From: Rhodoplanes serenus
GTDB lineage: Bacteria; Pseudomonadota; Alphaproteobacteria; Rhizobiales; Xanthobacteraceae
Reading direction: 5' to 3'
Assembly (NCBI GenBank): GCA_009720755.1
Contig: WNKV01000023.1
Location: 1 to 64,000, forward strand
DNA: 64,000 nt
The notes beneath the pieces were generated by a model. The model searched no databases and was not told the origin of the DNA. It was given only the letters and a program-made list of their open reading frames with translations. The translations under genes were made by a program, and so were the position numbers. How positions within the stretch are numbered: the stretch's first letter is position 1; each line of letters starts with the position of its first letter. This document shows, one piece after another, positions 1 to 9,251 of this stretch.

Positions 1-2841
1 GCCCGGCGGCAGCGCGCCGGTGATCTCGGCCGCGCTCTGAGGGGCGGCGCCCGGAGGCGCGGCGGCGGTCGTGGCCGGTGCGGTGACCGACGGTGTGCCG
101 GTGGCCGGAACGGTGGCCGGGGCCGCCACGACGGGCGGCGGCGCGGCCGGCGGCTGCGCCGCAGGCGGCGCCAGCAGCGAGGTCTCGTCCTTCAGCTTGG
201 GCAGGTGCCGGTCGATCAGCGCCTTGGCGGTCGGCGACGCGGCGGAGAGCGCGCGGGCCGCGGCGGCGAGATCGGACGGCGGCACCAGATCGGCGACCGT
301 CGTGCCGGCCCGGCTCTTGGCGTCGGGGGCGGCAGCGACCGGCGCGGACGACGGCGGGACCGACGAGGGCGCCGCGGTGATCACCGCGGCCGGGCGGTCG
401 GCGCCCGGATCGAGCGAGCGCAGGCCGATCGGCACCAGCGCGAGGGCGATCACCAGCACGCTGGAGGTGACGAACAGCGCCTTGATGCGGTCGCTGAGCC
501 GGCGGATGCCGGCCCCGGCACCGGAGCCGGTCTCGGCGGTGGCGGGCGATGGGCTCGCCTGCTCGCTCGCCGCCTGGGCGGCGCGGCGGGCCGCCAGGAT
601 GAAGTTCGGCTTGGCACCCGCGGCCGCCGGCGACTCGGGCGTGGGCCCGAGCGCCGCCTGCGAGGCGGCGATGCGGTCGGCGGCGCTGCGGCCACGATAC
701 CAGGGCGGCCCCGAGCCGGGCTCGATCGGCGCGTCCGGCGGCAGCCCGCCGTCCTCGGTCTCGGTCGACGACAGGGCGGCCGGCTCCGGGGCGGGGCGCC
801 GCGGCGGGCCGATCGGAATGGCGAGGCCGGTGCCGCGTGCCGAGGAGGGGCCGGGCAGGGGGCCGGTGGTGGGCGCGGCCGCTGCGAAGAGCGGCGGCTC
901 GGCCGCCGCCTCGACCGCGGCGGTGGGCGCCGCCGGGGTTGCCGAGACGGGGGCCGAGGACCGCGCCGGACCGGCGCGCAGGTCGCTCTCGATGGCGGCG
1001 AGGCGGTCGGCCATGCGGTCGAGGGTGCCGTGCGCGGCTTCGAGCGAGGCGCGGGTGCGGCGGTCGGCGTCGTCCTGGCTCTGCCGCAGGCTCTCGACGT
1101 CGCGGGCGAGCGCCGCCAGCGCGGGGTCGGGCTGCGGCGGCGCCGTGCGGGCGGCCTGCAACGCCTCGACATGGGCCAGCAGCTCGGCCATGCCGCGCTC
1201 CAGCGCCGGCAGCATCTCCAGCCGCTGCTCGGACTGCTCGATCTTCTGCACCAGCTGGGCGACCCGCTGCTCCAGCGGGGCGAGGCCCGGATGATCGAGC
1301 GCCGAGCGCTCGATGCTGTCGAGCTTGTCGGCGAGCAGGCGGATGCGGTCCTCGACCTTGGCGACGGCGGCGGGATCGAGACCGCTGGCTTGCAGGCGGT
1401 CGAGCTTGTCGTCGACCAAGCCGATGCGCTCCTCGATCGGGGCGAGCGCCTGGGCGGCGCGGGCATCGGCCATCAGGTCGAAGCGTTCCAGGCGGTCGAC
1501 CAGCGACGCCATCAGCGGTTCCAGCGTCGGCGGCTGCGCCGGCGCGGCGGTCGCGTCGCCAGCTGCCGGAGCGGCGAGCGCGATCCGCTCGGCGCTGCGG
1601 GCCAGGGCGGCCTCGGCGGCCTCGGCCGCCTGTGCGGCGGCCCCGGCGGCCTGGACGGCCGCATCGGCGGCCGCCCGCGTGACGGTCTGGGCGGCGCTCT
1701 GCTCGGCGCTCTGGGCCGCCAGCGTCTCGGCGATGCCGCTGATCTGGCGCTCCAGATTGGCGATGGCATCGGCGGCCGGCGTCGCCTGCGCCAGTGGCGC
1801 GTGGTCGATGCGCTCCGACAGGATGCGGACCTCGGCCACCAGCGCGGTCAGCGCGTCGCCGGACGCGACCGTCGCGACGATGCCGCGCAGCGTCTCGACG
1901 GCGCCCTGGAGCTGATGCAGCACGGCCGGGTCGAGCCCCTCGGCCGAGATCTGATCGATCTTGTGGAACAGCGTATTGACCGAGCCGGCGAGCTCGCCGG
2001 GCGCGAGCCCGCGCAGCGCGTCGCGCACCTCGGCGAGGCCCTGCTCGATGGGCGCCAGCGCGGCCGGATCGAAGGCGGCCGCCCGGCTCTGGTCGAGCCG
2101 CGCCGACAGCGCCCGCACCTCGGCCTCCAGCGCCTCGAAGGCGTGCCGCGGCACCAGGTCGTGGACGGCGCGGCCGATCTGACGCAGCTCCTGGCGCAGC
2201 TCGCCGGCGAGCTCGGCGGCGCGGCAGGGCGAGCGCAGCGTCTCGATCTGAGCCGTGATGGCGCGGAGCTGATCCTCCAGCCGCGACAAATCGACGGCCG
2301 GCGGCGCCGCGGCCGGCGTCAGCACCGGCGCGAACATGCTGGGCTCGGCCGGCATGCCGTCCTCGTCGAGCGCCCGCTGGCGCGCCGCGATCTCGGCGAC
2401 GGCCCGCTCCAGCGGGCTCTTGCCGTCGATGGTGCCGGAGCCGGCCGCCGGGCCGGAATCGAGGGTGGTGCGGACCAGCCGTTCGAGCTGGCGGGTGATG
2501 CCTTCGAAGCGATTGCACAGGGCGACGAGATCGCGATCCGGCACCGGGCGCCGCAGTGATGCGGCCAGCGCGTCGGGACCTGTCGCCGATGCGGGCGCGT
2601 CGGCGCGGATCTCGGTGGCGCGGATCTCGGTGGCGCGCAGCTCAGCGTCGCTCGGCTCCGGCGTGGTCGGGCCGGAGGCCGCCGCGTCGGTGGCGATCGC
2701 GTCGGACTCGGCCGGGCGTGCGCCGGGCACTGCGGCACCGAGCCAGCGACGGAACGCCGAGCCCGATCGGTGCGCCGCGTCCGGAGCCGTGTCGCGCGCG
2801 TCGCGCCGACCCCCTTTGACGTACCCTGGCGCGCCTGTCAT
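1..2841 (-). CDS. PodJ/SEL1-type coiled-coil polarity or cell-wall protein, N-terminal part (runs off the left edge)
   Basis: An open minus-strand frame runs from an ATG at 2841 to base 1 with no stop, giving 947 residues of a truncated gene. The start is supported by an N-terminus (MTGAPGYVKGGRRDARD, then HRSGSAFRRWL) that resembles the 'PWSVKGI...ARRSGMTLGEWLN' opening of rhizobial localization/SEL1-repeat proteins. Long Ala/Leu/Gln/Glu-rich stretches follow that look like coiled coil. A single membrane segment (VTSSVLVIALALVPIGL) near residue 795 is followed by an Ala/Pro-rich linker. In related proteins SEL1 repeats and a peptidoglycan-binding domain come after this; here they would lie outside the window. 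Such proteins organise poles and the cell wall; that role is inferred from architecture. Confidence 0.75.
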   Translation of the reverse strand, partial: MTGAPGYVKGGRRDARDTAPDAAHRSGSAFRRWLGAAVPGARPAESDAIATDAAASGPTTPEPSDAELRATEIRATEIRADAPASATGPDALAASLRRPVPDRDLVALCNRFEGITRQLERLVRTTLDSGPAAGSGTIDGKSPLERAVAEIAARQRALDEDGMPAEPSMFAPVLTPAAAPPAVDLSRLEDQLRAITAQIETLRSPCRAAELAGELRQELRQIGRAVHDLVPRHAFEALEAEVRALSARLDQSRAAAFDPAALAPIEQGLAEVRDALRGLAPGELAGSVNTLFHKIDQISAEGLDPAVLHQLQGAVETLRGIVATVASGDALTALVAEVRILSERIDHAPLAQATPAADAIANLERQISGIAETLAAQSAEQSAAQTVTRAAADAAVQAAGAAAQAAEAAEAALARSAERIALAAPAAGDATAAPAQPPTLEPLMASLVDRLERFDLMADARAAQALAPIEERIGLVDDKLDRLQASGLDPAAVAKVEDRIRLLADKLDSIERSALDHPGLAPLEQRVAQLVQKIEQSEQRLEMLPALERGMAELLAHVEALQAARTAPPQPDPALAALARDVESLRQSQDDADRRTRASLEAAHGTLDRMADRLAAIESDLRAGPARSSAPVSATPAAPTAAVEAAAEPPLFAAAAPTTGPLPGPSSARGTGLAIPIGPPRRPAPEPAALSSTETEDGGLPPDAPIEPGSGPPWYRGRSAADRIAASQAALGPTPESPAAAGAKPNFILAARRAAQAASEQASPSPATAETGSGAGAGIRRLSDRIKALFVTSSVLVIALALVPIGLRSLDPGADRPAAVITAAPSSVPPSSAPVAAAPDAKSRAGTTVADLVPPSDLAAAARALSAASPTAKALIDRHLPKLKDETSLLAPPAAQPPAAPPPVVAAPATVPATGTPSVTAPATTAAAPPGAAPQSAAEITGALPPG

Positions 2842-3094
2842 GTGGTTACCCGGCTTTACGCATCGAACCGAGCCGCGGACGGATGCGCCGGAGCCGGGAT
2901 CGTTAAGGAACGATGCCATCGGGGCGGTGTCAGCGACGCTCGTCCCGACTTTCGACGCGGCACGGTAAAGAAGCGGTTAAGCCAGGCCTACCGGACGGTG
3001 ATTTCGGTGTGGTGCGGCAACGCCGCCATGGTGTGATCGGTGTGTCGCGCCCGTGTGTCGCGCGCCGACGGTATGTACGGACGACGAGGTGATC

Positions 3095-3502
3095 ATGAGT
3101 GGCGATGGGCCGGCCATCGGGCTGACGGGGCGTGCGGCGCTGACGGTCGAGGATCGGCACACCGCCGCGGCGGTCGGCAGCGGCGGTGTCGCGGCGCTCG
3201 CGACACCCGTGCTGGTGACGCTGATGGAGGCGGCGGCGGTGGACGCCCTGGCGGGCGCGCTGCCGGAAGGCCGGCAGAGCGTCGGCGTGAAGCTCGACGT
3301 CGATCACCGCGCCGCCACGCCGGTCGGCTTGCGGGTGGAGGCCGAGGCCACGCTCGTCGCGATCGCCGGACGTACCCTGACGTTCCGTGTCGTCGCCCGC
3401 GATGCCGTCGAGATCGTCGGCGAGGGCACCCATGTGCGCGCCGTGATCGACGCCGCCCGTTTCGACGAGCGTCTCGCCGCCAAGGCGGCCGCAGGCGGCT
3501 GA
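3095..3502 (+). CDS. Hotdog-fold thioesterase (FlK/fluoroacetyl-CoA thioesterase-like)
   Basis: A 135-residue protein. The start at 3095 follows a GAGG-type ribosome binding site; an in-frame ATG at 3053 is less likely. The pattern ATPVLVTLMEAAAVDAL, then VGVKLDVDHRAATPVG, then GEGTHVRAVID, is typical of the small single-domain hotdog thioesterases related to FlK, which hydrolyse short acyl-CoA thioesters in the cytoplasm. The Glu in LMEAAA and the His in VDHRA sit where catalytic residues lie in that family. It stands alone, convergent with the CorA-like gene. The true substrate cannot be read from the sequence. Confidence 0.8.
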   Translation: MSGDGPAIGLTGRAALTVEDRHTAAAVGSGGVAALATPVLVTLMEAAAVDALAGALPEGRQSVGVKLDVDHRAATPVGLRVEAEATLVAIAGRTLTFRVVARDAVEIVGEGTHVRAVIDAARFDERLAAKAAAGG

Positions 3503-3552
3503 GTGGCGACACGCCGCTGAGCGGCGCCGGCGCGAGGTGCCGGCCTTGCGGC

Positions 3553-5307
3553 TCAGTCGCCGCCGCGCCGGAACACGTCACGCAGGGTGCGTCCCTGGTC
3601 GCCGAGCGTGGTGCGGGTGTCGGCGACCGACTCGAAGAAGCGCGCCAGCGCCTGCGAGCGGCGCAGGACCAGATAGGTCATCAGCGTGATGCCGGCCAGC
3701 ACCGTCGAGAAGATGGCGAGCTTGGTCAGGCTCGGCTCCTCGGCGTGAGCAAACAGGTTCATGCCGAGGAAGCCGGTCGTCACCGTGCCGAGAATGCTCA
3801 TCATGGTGACCACCGTCAGCCGCACGATGGTGGTCGACTGACGGCGCAGCATGTCGGAGTCCAGATAGGTACTCATGTCGGAGATCTGCGCTCGCACGTC
3901 GGCGTAGAGCCGTTCGAGCGCCAGATGATCGGCCCAGCGGTGGAACAGGTCGCGCGCCATCGCCTGGTCGGACAATTCCGAGAACCAGTAGCGGTGGGTG
4001 AAGCGCAGGAAGATCTCCTGGGTCTGCCGGATGTCGCGCCGGAAGCTGCGCACCGTCGCCGGATCGTCGATGTCGAGCCGGGTGATCATGCTCATCAGCC
4101 GCTCGGACAGCATCAGCAGCGCGGCGCGGTGAAAGTGGGCGACCAGGCCGAGCATGAAGATCTGGTGGCGGAACTGCGCCAGGAAGCCGCGCTCGGCATC
4201 GGTGAAGACGGGATGGCGGGCGTCGCCCACCACCACGAAGGTGTGCCCCGTGCAGGTGATGCGGGTGTCGCACCAGTCGCCGCCGCGGCCGGGATCGTGA
4301 TAGCGGTCGTAGGCGTATTTCTGATCGAAATCGGCGAGGAAGCGGGCCGCGTAGGGCAGCCCCGGCCGCCGGTCCGGCAGCACCCCGAGGGTGAGGCGGA
4401 CGAGATCCGACTGGCTCATCCGGCCGGGATCGTCGACCGCGAGATACACCATCGACGGCATCCGGTAGTATTCGAGCGGCCGGTAGCGCAGCGGCCCCGG
4501 CGGATCGGCGTGATTGATCCGCAGCGGCCGTAGCAGGAAGTCCCAGTGCGCCGCCACCGTCGGGGCGATGTTGCGGCACACCGAGGCGGTGAACTTGGGG
4601 CGGTCGTCGTAGTCGGAGACGGCCAGCACGGCGCCGTCGGCGCCGAGCCATTCGACGCGGGCCGGGCAGTTCTCGGCCTCGCCGGTGTCGCTCCAGCCGG
4701 ACGGATAGGCGCGGGCGAAGCGGTAGACGAACTCCTGCGCGACGGCGAGCGGCAGGTCCTCGCCGCCGAGCTCGAACACCAGAACGACGACGTCGACGTC
4801 GTAGAAGAAGTAGAGATCCGCGTGGGCGACGGCGAGCTCGATCGGCGCCGTGCCGCGGCGCAGCCAGGTGCGCACGCGGCGGATGTCGTCGCGGCGGTAG
4901 ATGCGGATCGGTGAGTCACCGTAGCTGGTGCGGCCGCTGCGCGAGGCGCGCTCGCCGTAGAGAAAGCGTTGCGCCCGCGGCAGGAAGCCGACGAACTCGC
5001 GGTAGTGACGTTCCTGGAAGCCGGCCGGATCGACCGGAAACTCGTCTTTCAGCTCGGCCCACGGGCGGCCGACCAAGGGATCGTCGATCTCGGTCAAGAG
5101 CTCCCAGTGGTTTTGGATCTGGGCGCCTTCCTTGAGCGGCATGAGCTGGAGCGGCCAGGTGACGATCTGGCGGAACTGACGCACCACCAGGCCCGGCGCC
5201 GCTTCGGACGCCGGACCGGATGCGTCGCGCGCCGTGGTCGCCGCATCGTGGCCGGCTGCATCGTGGCCGGACATCCTGTGGCCTGCTGCCGTCTCGACGG
5301 TCGTCAT
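3553..5307 (-). CDS. CorA-family membrane protein with a large cytoplasmic domain, chromosomal relative of the CRISPR-associated CorA
   Basis: A 584-residue protein starting at 5307 behind a strong GGAGGGGG site. The first ~480 residues form a soluble domain with helices before the membrane. The C-terminus has two membrane segments (about 490-520 and 535-555). The signature GMN of the CorA Mg2+ channel family lies at about 515-517, at the end of the first segment (FLGMNLF). Pieces such as the WPL near the N-terminus, a REFVGFL stretch, a DLYFFYDVDVVVLVFEL strand, VEWLGADGAVL and the LGLVAHFHRAALL helix can be matched to the CorA gene of the CRISPR locus at 38956-40894. It lies next to no cas gene. 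Divalent cation transport, or a ligand-gated channel, is inferred. Confidence 0.8.
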   Translation of the reverse strand: MTTVETAAGHRMSGHDAAGHDAATTARDASGPASEAAPGLVVRQFRQIVTWPLQLMPLKEGAQIQNHWELLTEIDDPLVGRPWAELKDEFPVDPAGFQERHYREFVGFLPRAQRFLYGERASRSGRTSYGDSPIRIYRRDDIRRVRTWLRRGTAPIELAVAHADLYFFYDVDVVVLVFELGGEDLPLAVAQEFVYRFARAYPSGWSDTGEAENCPARVEWLGADGAVLAVSDYDDRPKFTASVCRNIAPTVAAHWDFLLRPLRINHADPPGPLRYRPLEYYRMPSMVYLAVDDPGRMSQSDLVRLTLGVLPDRRPGLPYAARFLADFDQKYAYDRYHDPGRGGDWCDTRITCTGHTFVVVGDARHPVFTDAERGFLAQFRHQIFMLGLVAHFHRAALLMLSERLMSMITRLDIDDPATVRSFRRDIRQTQEIFLRFTHRYWFSELSDQAMARDLFHRWADHLALERLYADVRAQISDMSTYLDSDMLRRQSTTIVRLTVVTMMSILGTVTTGFLGMNLFAHAEEPSLTKLAIFSTVLAGITLMTYLVLRRSQALARFFESVADTRTTLGDQGRTLRDVFRRGGD

Positions 5308-5449
5308 GCCCCCTCCACTGGTTCCGATGTCGTAGCGGGGCGCGCCGCCCGGGCGCTTGCGTCATGCCGCCGCAGCCGGCAAGATCACCGCAACGACAAG
5401 AACACGCCTGCTGGGACGGAAACAACCGCTGTCGCCCGGGAGCCCCCGT

Positions 5450-6652
5450 ATGCCCGCTTTCCGCCGTTTCTGTGCGGCCGCCTCCGCGTGGACCGGCCGC
5501 GTCGCCGTCGCCACGGTCGCGGTCATCCTCGCGCTCGTGACGCCCGGCACCGTGAGGCCGGCCGTGGCCGAGCTGCGCATCGGCGCCGTCGTGTCGGCGA
5601 CCGGGCCGGCCGAGTATCTCGGCGATCCGGAGAAGCGCACGCTGGAGATCTATGTCGAGGCGCTCAACGCCGCCGGCGGTGTCGGCGGCGAGCCGATCCG
5701 ATTGATGCTGCACGACGACGGCGGCGATCCGGAGACGGCGCGCCGGCTGGCGGCCCGGCTCATCGCCGACGACAAGGTGTCGGTGGTGATCGGCGGCACC
5801 ACCACGGCGACCTCGCTCGCCATGGTGCCGGTGATCGAGGCTGCGCAGGTGCCCTTCGTGTCGCTCGCCGGCGCCGCCCAGATCGTCGAGCCGGTGCGCA
5901 AATGGGTGTTCAAGACGCCGCACACCGACCGCATGGCCTGCGAGAAGATCTTCGCCGATCTGGTGCGCCGGCGGCTCACCACCATCGCGATCGTCTCCGG
6001 CACCGATGCGTTCGGCCGCGCCATGCGCGACCAGTGCGTCAAGCTGGCGCCCGCCATGGGCATCACCATCGCGCACGAGGAGACTTACGGGCCGGCCGAT
6101 ACCGACGTCACCGCCCAGCTCGGCGCCGTGAAGCGCAAGAGCGGCCTGAAGGCCGTGGTGGTCGCCGGCCACGGCCAGGGTCCCGCCATCGTCACCCGCG
6201 CGTATCGCCAGGTCGGCGTCGGGCTGCCGCTCTACCAGAGCCACGGCGTCGCCTCGAAGCAGTTCATTGCGCTCGCCGGGCCGGCCGCCGAGGGCGTGCG
6301 GCTGCCGGCGGCGGCGCTGCTGGTCGCCGACAAGCTGCCCGACGGCGATCCGCAGAAGCCGGTGCTGCGCGCCTATGCGGACACCTTCCGGCAGAAGACC
6401 GGGCAGCCGGTCTCGGCCTTCGGCGGGCATGCCTATGACGGGCTGATGCTGGTGGTGGAGGCCGCCAAGCGGGCCGGCAGCATCGAGCCGGCGCGGCTGC
6501 GCGACGAGATCGAGCGCACCCGCGGTCATATCGGCACCGGCGGCGTGGTCACCATGTCGCCGACCGATCACACCGGGCTCGACCTCTCGGCCCTGCGGCT
6601 CTTGGAGATCCGCAAGGGCGACTGGGTGCTGCTCTCCGAGCAGGGCTCGTGA
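5450..6652 (+). CDS. ABC transporter substrate-binding protein, Leu/Ile/Val (LivJ) family
   Basis: A 400-residue periplasmic binding protein. The start at 5450 (MPAFRRF) is chosen because it places an Arg-containing N-region and a hydrophobic core (VAVATVAVILALV) ahead of a signal cleavage site near VAEL. The mature protein opens with LRIGAVVSATGPAEYLG, the usual start of type I periplasmic folds for branched-chain amino acids and related ligands. Later signatures include VVIGGTTTATSLAMVPV and FGGHAYDGLMLV. No permease or ATPase gene is next to it, so it is either an orphan receptor or its partners lie elsewhere. The ligand is unknown. Confidence 0.85.
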   Translation: MPAFRRFCAAASAWTGRVAVATVAVILALVTPGTVRPAVAELRIGAVVSATGPAEYLGDPEKRTLEIYVEALNAAGGVGGEPIRLMLHDDGGDPETARRLAARLIADDKVSVVIGGTTTATSLAMVPVIEAAQVPFVSLAGAAQIVEPVRKWVFKTPHTDRMACEKIFADLVRRRLTTIAIVSGTDAFGRAMRDQCVKLAPAMGITIAHEETYGPADTDVTAQLGAVKRKSGLKAVVVAGHGQGPAIVTRAYRQVGVGLPLYQSHGVASKQFIALAGPAAEGVRLPAAALLVADKLPDGDPQKPVLRAYADTFRQKTGQPVSAFGGHAYDGLMLVVEAAKRAGSIEPARLRDEIERTRGHIGTGGVVTMSPTDHTGLDLSALRLLEIRKGDWVLLSEQGS

Positions 6653-6888
6653 GCCGGGCGCCGCTCGCTGGGCCGCCTGGTGACGAAGACCGAGCCGGCC
6701 CGATCGCTGCGGTGTTTGACCTAGAACAAGGCGATCCGGCGTCGGTCCCGGCCAATCTCCCGCCGATGGCCGGCGGCGAGATCCGCCGTGCCGCCGCCGG
6801 TCGCCGGGTCTTCCGGCCGACCCGCCGGGGCGGTCCGCCAGGACGATCCGGGAGGATCGATCCGGACGGACGGCCCGAGAGGACGGTG
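6653..6888. other. Gene-free stretch between the binding protein and the MIP18 gene
   Basis: No convincing coding region is seen. The frame of the downstream gene is open back to 6649, so a longer N-terminus for that protein cannot be excluded, but the Arg/Pro-rich translation does not look like protein. The bases just before 6889 carry GAGAGGACGG, a usable ribosome binding site. Confidence 0.4.
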
Positions 6889-7272
6889 ATGAGCGACGCT
6901 TCCCCCGGCGATCCCGCCGCCCCCGCCGATCCCGCGGTCGCGGCCATCGACCCCGATCTCCTCGCGGCGCTGGCCGAGGTGCTCGACCCCGAGCTCGGCA
7001 TCAGCATCGTGGATCTCGGCCTGGTCTACCGGGCCGAGTGGACCCCGGAGGGGATCGCGGTCGACATGACCACCACGGCGCCGACCTGCCCGTTCGGCGA
7101 GCGGATGGCGACCCAGGCCAAGGACGCCCTGCGCCGCCGCTTCGCCGAGACGCCACGGGTGCATGTCCGCCTGCTGTGGGACCCGCCGTGGAGCCCCGAG
7201 CGGATGACCGAGGCGGGCCGGGCCGCGCTCGGCTGGGAGCCCGGCGTCCTGCTCTCCGATCTCCTGCATTGA
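6889..7272 (+). CDS. MIP18/DUF59 family metal-sulfur cluster assembly factor
   Basis: A 127-residue protein. The start at 6889 follows GAGAGGACGG. It shows the DUF59 signature LAEVLDPELGISIVDLGLVY, followed by TTTAPTCPFGERM, where the conserved Cys of the family lies. These proteins (SufT, PaaD and MIP18 relatives) help load Fe-S clusters on target enzymes. PaaD is the version that goes with phenylacetyl-CoA oxygenase, but no paa genes are present here. The next gene encodes a biotinyl-like domain about 190 bases downstream, on the same strand. Confidence 0.85.
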   Translation: MSDASPGDPAAPADPAVAAIDPDLLAALAEVLDPELGISIVDLGLVYRAEWTPEGIAVDMTTTAPTCPFGERMATQAKDALRRRFAETPRVHVRLLWDPPWSPERMTEAGRAALGWEPGVLLSDLLH

Positions 7273-7463
7273 GCCACCCGGCGGTCGACCGGGACGGCGC
7301 AGGCGCCCCGGGGGGCCGCAGGCGCCCGGGCACGGCCGGGCGCGCCGCTCGTTCCATCTCACGAAAATCTCCGCTCCTGTTGCGACAACCGGCTCCCGGG
7401 TGGTTCACTGCGGCTGCGCCGCCGCCGCAGTGGTGGGCGCCGCGGAGGACCAGGGGAGGCAGG

Positions 7464-7679
7464 ATGGCCGACGAGGTGCGCGCGCCGCTCGCCGGGATCG
7501 TGCAGGCGGTGCTGGTCGAGCCCGGAACGGCCGTGGCGGCCGATGCCGAGCTCGTGGTGGTCGCCACGCCGGCGGCCGAGCATCTGGTCTATGCACCGCG
7601 GGCCGGCACCGTGCTGGCGGTCCGCGTGCAGGAACGCGACACGGTCGCCGCCGGCGACCTGCTGCTGCTGATCGAGTGA
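7464..7679 (+). CDS. Small biotinyl/lipoyl-like domain protein lacking the acceptor lysine
   Basis: A 71-residue single-domain protein with start ATG at 7464 after GGGGAGGCAGG. The fold pattern is that of a biotin carrier: VRAPLAGIVQAVLVEPGTAV at the start, and VYAPRAGTVLAVRVQERDTV followed by GDLLLLIE at the end. In true carriers the hairpin between the halves has the MKM biotinylation motif. Here that position reads VVVATPAAEHL, so the modified lysine is absent. It precedes an acyl-CoA dehydrogenase gene by about 70 bases and may be co-transcribed with it. It is either a degenerate carrier or a domain used for something else. Confidence 0.8.
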   Translation: MADEVRAPLAGIVQAVLVEPGTAVAADAELVVVATPAAEHLVYAPRAGTVLAVRVQERDTVAAGDLLLLIE

Positions 7680-7750
7680 CCGGGACCGGGCCGGTCGGCG
7701 GGCATCTCCGCCGGCCGGCTGCCCGCGACAACGCCAGGGACTGAGGACTG

Positions 7751-8911
7751 ATGCATTTCGATCTCGCCGACGAGCAACGAATGGTCCAGGAGACGGCGCG
7801 CCGCTTCGCCCTGGAGGAGATCGCGCCGACGCTGGCCGAGGAGGAGCGCGCCCACGCCTTCAAGCCGGAGCGCGTCGCCAAGATGGGCGAGCTCGGCTTC
7901 TTCGGCTGCGCCTTGCCGGACGATCTCGGCGGCAACGGCCTCGGCTTCTTCGAGTCGGTGCTGATGGCCGAGCAGGTCGCCAAGGTGTCGGCGTCCTGGC
8001 GGCTGCCGTTCAACATGCAGAATCTCGGCCCCGCCCTGACGGTGGCGAAGTTCGGCACGGCGGCCCAGAAGGCGAAGTACATCCCCGGCTGGGTCGCCGG
8101 CACGCAGCTCGGCTTCTTCGCCATGACCGAGCCCAACACCGGCTCCGACGTCGCCAGCATGAAGACCCATGCGATCGACAAGGGCGACCACTGGGAAGTC
8201 CACGGCAGCAAGATGTGGATCTCGCAGGCCCATGTGGGCCATGCCGGGCTCCTCTACGCCTACACGGACCGCAGCGCCGGCAATCGGGGCATCACCGCCT
8301 TCATCATCGAGCCGAAGACCTGGGCCGGCGTCTCGGCGCGGCCGATTGAGACCAAGCTCGGGCTGCACTGCGCGCCGACCGGCGAATTCGTGTTCGACGG
8401 CATGAAGGTGCCGAAGGAGAACGTGCTCGGACAGCCGGGCGACGGTTTCCGCATCTGCATGTGGCAGCTCAACCAGACCCGGCTCGGCTGCGCGGCGGGC
8501 GCCCTCGGGGTGGCCGGCGGCGCCCTCGACCTCGCCATCGACTACGCCAACGGCCGCACCCAGTTCGGCAAGCCGATCGCCCAGCATCAGATGATCCAGG
8601 CCCAGATCGCCGACATGGTGGTGGAGCATCAGGCCGCCCAGATGCTGGTCTATCGCGCCGCCTGGCTGAAGGATCAGGGCCGGCCGAGCCAGTACGAGAC
8701 CTCGGTCGCCAAGCTGGCCGCCTCCGAGGCGGCCGTCCACGCCGCCAACGAGTGCATGAAGATCTTCGGCTCCTACGGCTACTCGACCGAGTATCCGGCC
8801 GAGCGCTTCTATCGCGACGCCAAGTCGCTCCAGATCGTCGAGGGCACCTCCAACATCCAGCGCATCATCATCTCGGGCATGGCGACCGGAGCGACGCCCA
8901 ACCGGGAGTGA
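7751..8911 (+). CDS. Acyl-CoA dehydrogenase
   Basis: A 386-residue FAD enzyme of normal family length, start ATG at 7751 after a GGGACTGAGG site. It has the usual order: an N-terminal helical domain; the FAD/substrate motif FFAMTEPNTGSDVASM (the family's 'MTEPxxGSD'); a middle beta domain with KMWISQAHVGH; and a C-terminal helical domain ending in AERFYRDAKSLQIVEGTSNIQR, which includes the conserved EGTSNIQ segment after the catalytic region. It oxidises acyl-CoA to trans-enoyl-CoA and passes electrons to ETF. The chain length it prefers cannot be read directly. Confidence 0.92.
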   Translation: MHFDLADEQRMVQETARRFALEEIAPTLAEEERAHAFKPERVAKMGELGFFGCALPDDLGGNGLGFFESVLMAEQVAKVSASWRLPFNMQNLGPALTVAKFGTAAQKAKYIPGWVAGTQLGFFAMTEPNTGSDVASMKTHAIDKGDHWEVHGSKMWISQAHVGHAGLLYAYTDRSAGNRGITAFIIEPKTWAGVSARPIETKLGLHCAPTGEFVFDGMKVPKENVLGQPGDGFRICMWQLNQTRLGCAAGALGVAGGALDLAIDYANGRTQFGKPIAQHQMIQAQIADMVVEHQAAQMLVYRAAWLKDQGRPSQYETSVAKLAASEAAVHAANECMKIFGSYGYSTEYPAERFYRDAKSLQIVEGTSNIQRIIISGMATGATPNRE

Positions 8912-9251
8912 GACGGATTCCGGATGATCGGTTCGCCGTCGTTCCGGGGCGCGGCACCCGGATCGGCGTTGCGCGCCGTTCGGGCGCCGCGAACCCGGAA
9001 CCCAGCGAAACACGTCCTCCCGCGGCAGACTTTTGACTCTCGGCTGGATTCCGGACAGCCGCTTCGCGGCTTCCGGAATGACCACGCGGATTTCGTTTGA
9101 ATCCCGCGTCGCGAGACGCTGCGTCGTGCGACATCGCGGCGACGCGGCGGGATCGAACCATCGGGGCGGTGGCGGCTTGTCCGATTGACCCGCGCGCGTG
9201 TGGCCCGGCGGCCCTGCCGGGTGGGCCGTGAGCGGTCGTCTGGAGCCTCCG
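8912..9251. repeat. Intergenic region with two dispersed palindromic elements
   Basis: This 340-base gap has no gene. It holds two inverted-repeat elements. One spans about 8939-9003, with TTCCGGGG and CCCGGAA arms. The second is a near-perfect hairpin at 9048-9079 (ATTCCGGA-CAGCCGC / GCGGC-TTCCGGAAT around TTC). Elements of this kind are scattered in rhizobial genomes. They may also act as mRNA 3' stabilisers or weak terminators behind the acyl-CoA dehydrogenase. Confidence 0.6.

Noticed and set aside
205-2559. A 784-residue Arg/Gly-rich open frame on the plus strand
   Set aside because: It lies antisense to the coiled-coil protein on the minus strand. High GC keeps antisense frames open, and its composition is not protein-like.
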